Assembly: GCA_009760855.2 (NCBI GenBank)
Contig: WPIO01000052.1
Span: forward strand, 250,001 to 314,000
From: Cristatella mucedo
Lineage: Eukaryota; Bryozoa; Phylactolaemata; Cristatellidae
Reading direction: 5' to 3'
Length of the DNA: 64,000 bases
The position numbers and the translations under genes were made by a program. Below the pieces are notes generated by a model. It searched no databases. It worked only from the letters and a program-made list of their open reading frames with translations, and was not told where the DNA came from. This document shows positions 45,801 through 57,800 of the stretch, piece by piece; positions within the stretch are counted from its first letter, which is position 1; every line of letters starts with the position of its first letter.

Positions 45801-48800
45801 TTTCTCTTTTAGGTGCTGTGGATAAAGAGGCCCAGGATCTGCTCGCAGATTTGAAGCGGCGTGTCTACTCCGTCTTGGATAAGGAGAACGTGGTCGAGCT
45901 TCCACCTGTACGATGGTGTGACAGAGGAGGCACAAATGAAGATTTTCATGCTGACTACTTAAGTACATTCTGCGATGCCTTCTACAGCAAAGTGGTCGAC
46001 ATGATTGACAAGGTAGTCCCTGATATTCAGTAACCCCTTCAATGCATTATTTTCAATGTGTCATCCATGCAATCATGTTTTAACGAGTTTGCTGTCTCTA
46101 TGGGAGCTCTACCAGAGCTCAGAGGACCAGACCAATCCACAGCCAGCCGCCGAGCAGCCGAGCCACAATTCGTACCTTTGCAGCATACTCTTTAAGACGG
46201 TTATGGTGTGAAAGGTAGGGTCTTGCTAAATTATTAGCTAAATCCTGGGTGTGCCACAATTCTTGCCTAATCTGCCTCACACGAGTTAGAACCATGTAAC
46301 CATTCAGTTCAGCAGTCCACATCCCCCGTGCAGTCAGCTCATGAGCTACTGTGGCTGTACATCTGAGCTCCTTTTGGGCACACACTCGTGCATTCGGAAA
46401 AGGAGCATCAAGGTCTGGTTATAGCTTGTCGGAGCTGGTTCAGCTAGTTGGAGCTTGTTAGAGCTAGCTGGAGCTGGTGAGAGCTGGCTGGAACCTATTA
46501 GACCTTGCAAGAGATTTTATGAAGACAGTGGTCAGGTTAATGGTCGCAAGTTACGTATCAGCACTTTGCAGGCATCAGCCACAGTGTTTTTGCTAATGCT
46601 GGCAGAGGCATTTAGTGCAGTTTATTATACCAGACATGCTGCTATTTTAATCCTGGTCATTAAAGGGCTGGAACTGTTAGAACAGTGCAGCCACTGCCGT
46701 GCTTGCAGTTGCTCTTTAACTTAAGCAACTGAACAGCTGGTCTGATCAGTTATCTTTAGGACTTTCGTCCTAGTGAGCCGTGATGGCACACTTGGTAAGG
46801 CGGTTGCTTTCACGACCTCGGTTCCGAGGTCGGGGTTTTATTCCTGCGGTGGGCGATTCTTTATCACCACTGCAAGCGGTAGTGATGGACGTAGAGGCTC
46901 CTCTGTCGCTATACAAAAGGAGCTGTTTAATCAGCTAGGATTCATTTCATTTATTTATTTATTCAACTCTTGTGGGCAGTGTGATGTAACCCTACAACCC
47001 TGTTCTTTAGAGCTCTCTGGAATAGTAGGACAGCAGTTGCATTCAGACTTGATGTGTAATAATATTATTCGCTAGTGTCAGTGACATTCTGACTGACTGG
47101 CTGTTGCACTAGTCACACTGACTATTCACACTGTTATATTCACACTGTTATATTCACACTGTTATATTATGTCTAGTCATACTGTTATATTATTGAAGGC
47201 CGATAGATTATAAACATCTAATGTGCATTCTCATAATGTGCGATGTGGCAAACGCCAAATTTTGAGGATTGCTTTCTCAGAACGATGCTATATTGTAACG
47301 AATATAACATAAGGAAGCACTGATGTGCACTGCTATCTCAAGTACCATCGAATACAAAGAACCGGATTCTGCCTTTGTGTGAAATGGCATCATTTTTCCT
47401 TTTGTTCTGAATGTTCAAGCAATCCGATAGTACCTTTTTGCATCCGTGCACAACCACGGTTGGGACGTTGCTTATCAATCCGTATGCTGTTATGTGTTTC
47501 TAGACTGCCTGTAAAGATGAGGTCATGTTTAAACTAAGCAAATCACCTCTGCTAACTGAAATCATTGAGCACAGTCACCAGGCCAAATCGAAGTTTCAGA
47601 CTTTTCAGGGACGTGCCGACATCTTGAACCAAATTAAGAGCTATATACTGGATGATAATAGTGTTTTGCCATTCATAGTCCATGGGGGTTCTGGATTTGG
47701 AAAGACCAGCATCTTGGCAATGGCCTCAATCAACGTAAGTGGTTTTTCATTTACCAGCTTGCTAATTGGGATTGCAATTCTATGTAATTAAGCAATGCTG
47801 CCTTGTACCTACGACTTTGCTTCAGTTATTTAGTAAGTGGTGCAAATATGTCTGTGCTATAAGCTAATTCGTGACATGTCTTTTTAGGTGTTTGAGTGGC
47901 TAAGCGACTCCAAGCAGTTGCTTGTCGTGCGTCGCTTCCTGGGAACCACCCCTGACAGCACGAATATAGAATCGCTGCTGTATAGCATAGCTGCACAAGT
48001 GAAACAGTACCTGAGCATCCACCTGCCGTTTGCGAAAGATCCAGTTATGGTTTTAAGTGTCCTTTTCAGTTGCATACCAAAGCATGCGAGACTAGTCTTG
48101 TTTCTCGACTCTCTCGATCAACTATCGGCTGCCGGAAAAGCACACGCCCTGGCCTGGCTTCCTTTGGAAGTGCCCAGCAACGTGAAGCTTGTCGTCTCTA
48201 CACTGCCGGATGAGCACGGACTTCTTGACATTTTGAAGGCACGCGAATACCCCAATGCGAATTTTGCACAAGTTGAAATCCTAGGCGTTGAGACGTCATT
48301 GCAGCTACTGAAAGGATGGCTGGCTTCACAACACAAACGTCTGTCGAGGGACCAGCTCAACAAAATCAGCGCTAAATTTGAAATGGTCTCTCAGACAAGT
48401 CCACTTTACATTAAACTTATGTTTGATATCTTAAAAGAATTACCGTCCTATTTGTCATCAGAAAGATTTCTCCAGATATTTGATCCCCTCGACAGCCCGG
48501 CAAATTGCATTCAATATGTCATCGAAGAGCTCAGAAAAAAGCATGGCAAGTAGCTCGTTTAAAAATTAGACCTGCCAACTCGTGCCTCAGGTTATCATTT
48601 TATTCTTGTTAGCTTTGGTGATTGTGTGCAAAATGCATATCTTGTTCTTCTCAGGGATTACCTTGGTCAATACAGCATTTGCATTTCTACACCTATCCAA
48701 CCAAGGATTGACAGAGAGTGAAATTGTTCATTTGATTTCTCTCGATGACGTTGTATTGAATGAAGTCTTCCAGTTCCACACTCCACCTCTTCGAAGATTA

Positions 48801-51800
48801 CCGGCACTGCTTTGGACACGAATTCGTCATGATGTATCTGAATACATTGTGGAGAGAGAAGCAAATGGAGCCAAGGTATGTCCTCGTCACCGACTGATGT
48901 GGTGGAAAAGCACTTCAGCTATATGAACAAGTTAGCATCTTTTCCTGCAATGATTATGTACTAGTTATTTCTCCTGTTGGTATTTTAGAAGCTAGTCTAG
49001 GCTGTTTTTATAGGAATAGTCCACAGCACCTGCCTTGTCTCTAGTCAAAGTGAAGACAGCTTTTGTGAAATTTTAAAAAGGTCTTAGAACGGTGGGCCGC
49101 TCGAGCTTCTTAATTTTTAAGTAATGATAGCTGACTTGCTTGTAAAAGAACTCGCTTAGGTCAGAACAGTTCTAAAGTTAGGCTGCGATGAATTGCCACT
49201 CTACCGATCGTCATGCAAGTATTGCCTACTCATAGAACTAGAATCTTCCTAAGAATTCTAGAAGAACACAAGGTAAGCATGTGTAGTAACTCAAAACTAA
49301 TTTCGAAGGCAAAACAAAAGTGACTGTGGCAATCCACGGCATACAAAAATGAGAAAACTAGGAAAAATTAAGCATAGTTTACTCTCAAAATTGCCTGAAA
49401 TTCTGAATTTCACGCTTAACAGGTCTACTGTGAGCCACCTCTAGGGCCTTTATTTTGAGTCTCCAGACAGCACTCTTACCAGTGCAGCACTAATTGCATG
49501 ACCTACAGAGATGATGCATTTCTGGTTATGGAGCTGTTCGAATAGCATTTGTATTTTCAGCTATAAGTCTGTTCTACATTTATTCTATGATTTATCCTGT
49601 TGTTTAGAAGCTCCTTTCTTCAGACTGCCTGACGATTGACATTTGCCTTTTTTGAGACTCTCGGCATTTCTATTAAACTAGTAGTGATTAAAAACTAATA
49701 ATAATAATAATTCACTTGATAAAGTGCCCTCAGATAACTCAATCTCTTTCTAGGTGCTTTACATTTTGTATAGTGCCCTCAGAGAACTTAGCCTCTCTCT
49801 GGGCACTTTACCTGCTCATTTGCCTATACTTTTGCCACTTCTACATAGTACCTTTGTATGTTAAGGTGTTTCTTGGTTTGATATTGAATGGGATTGTGGA
49901 CATGATTCTGTCGATTACTTTACTGTACGGCATTGCCATTCTACCTTGCTATCACATTAGATTTGCTGCTTGACTATATGTCCGATTTAAGGTAGTCACG
50001 AAATCAAGGAAATCGCCTTTATTAAGTGCTTGTTTGAGCTTCAAATGCACCTGTTAAAGATACTATCACTTCTCAGTTGTAAATGGGGAGACATTCAATT
50101 GTCAAATTTCTAATGCCTTGATGTAGGTGGTATTTTTCTGTCAGACATTACTTTCTGGAAACTTGTCGCAGCTTTATTATTGCTAACGTCTTATATAGGT
50201 CTTGGCTTGGTACCATCGGCAGTTTATGGAGTCCGGAGAGATAAACTTTGTGATGTATCTTCCGGAAGATAGAAAAAGGGAGCTGCGTTTGCTCATGGTC
50301 GACTTCTTTATGGGCGTTTGGGCAAATGGTATGTCGATAAACACAGATTTACGACAGTTCATACACCGTCAGTGTTTGGTTGATGCACAAGCGATATATT
50401 TTGCCCCTCCGAAAAGACGAATTTCGTTCGGGAAAATATTTCATTTCCTTATTATCATTATCATATGCATGCCACAATACAGGGTTACTACTAACTAGTG
50501 CCCCTAAGTATCTTCCTGTGTGCTGTTGCATTCTTGTCTAATCGAGATTTTAATTAGTTTTTGCATGCTTGTCTAAACGTGTTACCTTGCCTGCCTTTAG
50601 TTTTTGGTTACTGCATCTCGTACAAAGAGTTATAATACATCTGATTGGAGATTTGGTTCTCTTGTGGCACTATACACAGGCTTAATATTGTTATTATTAT
50701 TACTAGTAGGTGTTATTTTATTTGTAGCAGTAGTAGTAGTATCATCATGATCATCTTTGTCCTTAGCATCAGTAGATTTTGGGTTTTTTCTATTTTAACG
50801 TATTTAGATGTTATCCTGAGTTTCTGTGTGTGGTTCCGACTGAATACTTATGTGTTGTGATTCTGCATCTGCCAGTCATCTGACCGTGGTCCTTGCTACT
50901 AAAGTATTGTCAATGCAAAACTTCGAGGATAATCGTAAACGCTAATGGAAGGTGGAAACAGCTGCTTTGTCGTTCAGGGAAGCTGAAACCCTTTACGTAC
51001 AGCGATGAGATGGTGAAAAAGCTGCAGCTTTCGTCAAACCAGGGAGAGGCCGACCGTCTTGTTCCTGCCCAGCCCAACCTCCTTAGCAACAAAAAGCCAA
51101 ATCGACGTAAACTCAGTCAACTGCCGCGTCTGCTCGCCACCACTGATAGAATTGACATATTCCTCATTGAGGTTAGTGTTCCTATGCATCGCTTACATGC
51201 TATGGATTGTATGCTTAAGCCTTGGCACGAGGACGTGGCAAGCCAATGTTGCATCACTTAATCCTGCTGCATCTAAGAAATGATGCCCTAGTTTGTTGCA
51301 TTAGTGCGACCAGGTATTCTTGAGTAAGGTCAAGTAGAATATAAAAAAACTGCATAGGTCTATGTAAGCTTTTGCAAAAAATTGTTGTGACATTTTGCAC
51401 ATGAAAATGCATGACTATATTCGTTGCTGACGTTCGATGACACTTCAGCCGTTTGGCACTTTGCACTTGCCAAAGGTCAGCATAGCTTATTCATGCTCTC
51501 CCTGTTTCGTGGAAGCACTGAAAATCTCCTCAAGTAAGAAGGCCTCCAACTCTGAAATACTGTATTACCGAGTGGGCTTGAATTAGCTCTGCATGTTATC
51601 TTTTCAAATTTCTGCAGAAATTACAAAGAGAACCTATGCATGCATCTGATTAACATCTGAAATACTTACCAACTGGTCTCATTATCGTAAAGTGTGCAGT
51701 GTGCTGGAGTAATAACATACCCTGTTTAACGCCTTGAAACCAGAATGCTCTGTTTAAGGAGCTTTTAACTAGCAGCCTTGGTTATGCACAAATGAGCTGC

Positions 51801-54800
51801 TGTATCCTAAGCATGCTTGTTTTTATTTAAACAGCAGAACAATTGCATAGATTTTAGCTTGCCAGGGTGAATGTAATGCCACATGTACTTTGCATGAAGA
51901 CGGCTGAAATCAGAATCTGGATTAGTATGCAGCCAACTGTTCTAGTAGACTTTTGTTCCCTGTAATGTAATGTAATGTATCTCCGTCTGTAACTCCACAA
52001 AGTCATAAAGACCTTGTGGGTGTTACGCAGGAGAGTTTTGTATAGCGCACTCACAGCCTAAGCGGCTTTCGGTACGCATTCGGTAGCCAACAGACTTCGT
52101 CTCACGCAACAAAGAGAAAGTGGGAAGCATAGCAGAGTTAGGAGAGCAGTTGAGGTAGTGAGTAGCATAGAAGTAGCAGCTCAGGACCGCTGAAAAACAT
52201 GTGCCATAGTCGGCAGTTGGAGAGTAGTTGTCGTTGCGTAAGAATTGTGGAAGCGAGTTCCACAGTCTAGGACCTGCAGAGCTAAAGCTTCTGTCGCCAA
52301 CTGTCTTTAAGCAGAGGAATGGGACAGCTAATTTATTGTCCACATAGGACCTGAGGGCGCAAACAGGCTGAAACTGATGCAATAGTTCAACTAGGTACGA
52401 AGGAGCCAAGCCGTGGCAGGCCTTGTGGGTCAGCGTAAGAACTTTGCTCTGTATCCTTTGCTCAACCGGCAACCATCCTAGCTCTTTTAGCAGAGGTGAC
52501 ACGTGCTCAAACCGCTGGGACTTGAAGACCAGCCTTGCAGCCATAATTATAGTCAGCTGTAGTGGCATAATAGCTTTCTTTGGCAGCCCAGCCAAAAGGG
52601 AATTACAATAATCAAGCCGAGACAGAACTAAGGAGCTAGTTAAATTTTTTACAAACAACTAATGGAATGTCAGAAAATTTCAATCAGGTTTCAAGAGGCA
52701 GCACTCTACTGAAACTGCTCTCCTCCATGTTAACAATGACATTCTACGTGGCAACGACGACGGGAATGTCACTGCCCTAGCTCTGCTAGATCTGTCTGCT
52801 GCCTTCGACACCATTGATCACGAAGTTCTGCTTGAACGATTGAGAACAACGATCGGTCTGGCAGACGAAGCACTGTCGTCGTTTAAATCATACTTGTCTG
52901 ATCGTGTTTAATCCGTGTCGTGTGGGGGTCAGGTCTCAGACATGAGAAGGGTCACCTGTGGAGTCCCTCAAGGGTCTGTACTCGGTCCCTTGCTGTTCTC
53001 CATTTATACACAACCTCTGGGAAAAGTGATTAAGGCCCATGAAAAAGGATATCACTTCTATGCTGATGATACTCAGTTGTATTTGCCATTTAAACTGTCC
53101 GAATCTGCTGCAGCAACTCAGATACTGAATGCTTGCCTTGCAGATATTCGATCCTGGATGTCGAAAAACCTCCTGAAATTAAATGACGATAAAACTGAAG
53201 TGCTGCTCATAGGACACCCTAAGCGTGTGGCTGGATTAAAAGGCTTTGCTGTTCTAATAGGTGATGCTATTGTGCGACCTTCACCACGCGCTCGTAATCT
53301 AGGTGTCGTGTTCGACAGCTGCCTCAATTTCAAAAGCTTCAGTCAGAAGACTGCCTCTACAGCTAGCCATCACATCCGATCCCTTTGGTGAGTTCAAGAC
53401 AATAGAGTGATGTTTCAGTTACTCGGATAATGCTTCATGCCATCAATTCGCCTTTGCAGCTGCTAGGCAGGATCTGGTAAATATAATTAAATATAATTCA
53501 TTTGTGTAGCGCCCCAAGACAACCTAGCCTGTATTCAGATTCTTGACATATGCCATAGGACTCGAGCTCACGACCTGGGTCACCAAACAAATTCACAATG
53601 ACCTTGCCTCGACCACTGTTACCGGTGGGCTAAACCAGAGTGGTGGCAGTTTCACATATAATTTTTTTCAGGAACCACGAATTACAAATAAACTTGATCG
53701 AGCTGATTTGTATTTCCGTTCTTCTTTTCACCCAATTAGAGATTATGCGATAGCAGATGGGTATTCAGTAATCCATAATCAAAACTCGTTAGTTTTGGCT
53801 TTCTGTGGCATTCTTAAAGAGTGTTTCTGGTTCCTGACTTTCAGATCGCTGGTAGTTTCGAATCTTTGGTGAGCATGTTTGAGATCTACACATGGACCGA
53901 GATCTTCGAAGTGTTTCAGGAGATTAAACCAGATCGTAAGTTGTACAGCTGTCCTTTTGGTAGTCTTTATTTAAGCCTCGCTTGATTTGAACAGTGCTAT
54001 TACCAATCTTTTCTGGAAATTCCACTCACAAATATCTAACTAACTGATGGAGGGGCCCATGGATTTAGTACTCAAGTTCGGCCCTGACATCAGCCATAAA
54101 CATTTCGGCAGTGGACGTTTCATTTGTGGGCATATTTGTGTTAGACTTTTCGATATTTCAGACGACCACTGCATGCATCACCATTGTTTCCCTTTGTAAT
54201 TAGCTCTCCCGAGTGACTCGCTCTAGGTGCCCATAAATTAGCCAAAACAGAAAGAGTAAGCATGTAACAGCACACGATGATATGTTAAGTATATATAAGT
54301 ATGTTTAAAGCAAAATAATTATAAGCTGAAATGGTATGATCATTACACTGGAACAGTCTGGTTTGCAAGCACATTCCGATCCTACCATAACCTTTTTCTT
54401 GGATCAGCCACTTGATATTGTTCTAAAGGAACCCACTGGTGCATGTTTTTCAAAATTGTATATGCACTATATTTTATGAAAACGTACTCTTAAACCAGTT
54501 TAGCCTACTGGGTTTGGTTACTACAGTTAGTAGTGCAGCTCGGAGGTTTCCATACCTTCCATTGGTCGAGGCATGGAGCTGCAGATGCAGACGAAAGTTT
54601 AAGGATGGAATCATAATTAAGAACTTCAGTTTGGTCCAGTACGTTAAGCAAGACAGTCATATGTGTAGCCATATCCTGGATCTCATTATCCCTAATTAGG
54701 TCAACCCACTGACGTTTGTCGTATGCCCAAGCTATTCGCTGCTTCGAATGCTCACATTTCGGCCAAATTGCAAGGTACTGTGCAAACCGGAGACAGCAGG

Positions 54801-57800
54801 GAAATGGGCAGCCTTCTCAACGAAACAATGGTTGTCGAGACAGGCTAAGGGCCTTGCCGTCGGCACCTGTGGACTACCAGTACGGAGCATTTGGCAACTT
54901 GTGGGCCCTTAGCTGCTAATTGCTGTTTCAATTAATGGCCAAATGACCGAAGCCTATTGACAATGGCTCGATGGTGTCTCTGATCAGGGTAACCGTACTG
55001 ACATTGTGCACCCAAGCCATAATATCTACTGACCCAGTGAACTTGGTGAATGCCACTGAAAAAAAAACATCGGTATTGACAGAATGGCTGTGCTTGAAAT
55101 TAAGGTGCCACCTGTTCAGCTGGCTAGGGACCGTTTTCTTGTTGCCAGGTCTCTCGAGGCACGTGTCATTCTCGGAACTGACTCGAATGCGCAACATGGT
55201 GCCGTTATAGACCTCCTGAACAGACGGCTGACGATAGACAATAGCTAAATACCATGAAAGTGCCTTTTAAAGCTCAGCAGCAGCGCAATCATGCAGGAGA
55301 GTTATATAAATTATGACCATTGCCACACTAGTGGCAGGGCCACGCAAGAGGCCGGTACAAACGGAGTATCAGGCAATGCTCAAGCTACACCTTAAGCTAG
55401 TGAGTCATGTAATGACTACGACCTCGGTACCCAGATTACCGAGAACGGTGCAGTACCTGATTTTGGTGATGTGACAAGCATGGAGTGGCCGTCGTAACCA
55501 CCTAGATTGTCAGACGTCACCATGAACCTTTGAGACCTGTTTAAAAAACCGGGATTAGCTTCCTTTATAAAATATGGCATACCTACTGGTGCCAATGCTT
55601 CTATCCTCATACTGGCTCGTCGACTACCTATCCACATGTGTGAAAAAGTGCCAAGTCCATCATGCTATAAGATTGCATTATTCGCCAGAGCAGTAGCCCA
55701 TGGTTGGCACCAGCAGTATATAAACTCCAAAAAGAATGGTGACGTACAGATATGTGTAGACTATCGAGAGCTTACCATACGCACAGAAACGAATGCCTAC
55801 CCACTTCCACTTCCGGACACCGTACAAGACCACCTAAATGGGAGCCATGTTTTCTCCACCTTGGACATGCGTTCTGGCTACTGGCAAATACCAGTGCGTC
55901 CAGAGGATATACCAAAGACCGATTTCACACCTTTACCTTGTCTCGGGGCCTACGAGTTCTGCTGCATGCCATTTGGTGTCATCGGAGGTCGAGGTACGTT
56001 CCAGCGATTGATGGACAGGATTCTTGGTGATCTTTCGTTTGTTGAAATGTATTTGGACAATCTGCTCATACATAGCTTGTCATTCGAAGAGCATGCTGGC
56101 CACCTTGATGTAATTTTCGGCAGGCTCCAGGCAGCAGGTTTGTGTCTCTCTGGGTCGACTTGTCGGCTTGGGCAAACATTCGTGCTGTACTTAGGACACT
56201 TGTACGATGCCCATGGCATGCACCTCTCACCTGACAAAATCCAGGCTGTTGTGAACTGGCCTATACCCTGATCAGCAGCTAAGGTGAGACAAATTTTGGG
56301 TTTGGCCTCATATTATAGACGATCTTAACCTAAATTTGCCGACCTTGCACAACCTCGTCATTCACTTACCACTGGTGGCATCGACTTCACTTGGTAATTA
56401 GAGCATGAGGCAGCATTCTCAATGCTGAACCACGGGCTTACGTCAGCCCCCCTGTTCTTTGTTACCCAGACCACCGAGTGCCTTTTTCCGTTTTTATGGA
56501 AGCCAGTACATAAGTCGAGCACTTACAACGGCTGAACAGAACTATGGTGTCCTGGCACTGGTATTCGCATTGAAAGAGTTTTGATGTTACCTTGTCGGCA
56601 GACCATTCCAGGAATACGCTGATCATAGCCCACTGATATGGCTGCACAGTCGAAAACTCTAAGGAATGCTGGGCCAATGGGCTCTTTCGATGCAGGAATA
56701 TGATTTTAAGATCCTATACAAGCCAGGTTGTCAAGATCTGAACGCTGACTCTCTATCAAGGAGACCACCGGCTATGCCAACTGCTTGCACGGTCGAAGTG
56801 CTTCAGGGTGTCTCGTCAGCTGAATGACGAGCTGCATAGTCAGCTGATGCCACTATCAAACTAGTCCAGGATGCAATTGCTAAACCTAGCCAAACCCGAC
56901 ATTGGTTCGGCAACGTTTTACGCAGCTTCAAACAAATCCTGCTGCTGGCATTAGCAACCACGCTAGCCAATCGGAGCAAAGCGTCCGTGAGCACAAACGA
57001 AGCTCAGGTCAGATTAGAACGTCTTCGGAGAGTTGTTGATTAAATGTTGTCGAGATCGGTTGTGTTCCGAGTGCTCCAAGTCGTTTGCTGCTGAGCTGTA
57101 AGCATGCGCATGGCTCACAATAGTTTGCATAATAATATCGAGTCTGTCCATCAATGCAACTTTAAAATTATTGATCTGGCAACATCTTTGCATCTGTCTG
57201 TGATGTGGTCGTTGTGATCTGCACTCAGAATCGGCCGAAAGTCTCGATAACTTCACTGTTGCTGTGAACGGGAAACATGAGATTGCCCTTGATGATCACA
57301 CTCCCCTAAATGCTGCTCCTGTACTGCTTTAAGATAGTGAACTTTATTGCAATGTATACATGGTTATGGTTTGCCAATTGATCTCTCCCAGCTGTCCTTT
57401 CGTAAGTGAACACATTTACCTGCTTTATCCATCTCGGCGCTTGGTTGTTACTCTACCGGCTCTAATTTACGTTGACTGGAAAGTCACCTAAGTGAGCTGT
57501 CTCATGCATATCACCATACAGTCAAGAGATTTCGCTTTTAATACTGGCGCCACTTTATGCAGGTTTCCATTACATGACATGATGAAATCCTTACCCCCAC
57601 TCCAGGATCCCGTTTTTATAGCAAAATTTCATTTGTTTCTCCTGCGCTGCCTGTAGCCCGTGGATCTTAGCCCAGGCATGGTTATGGCTCTTTACGACCC
57701 AGGTGGGGGAGTTGAGTGCTGCAGTTGGCGATTGGTTATTGCCTGCTGAAAGCAGTGCTGATAGCTGTTATGGTGCTTCTGCTGCTAACCAAATGAGGCA

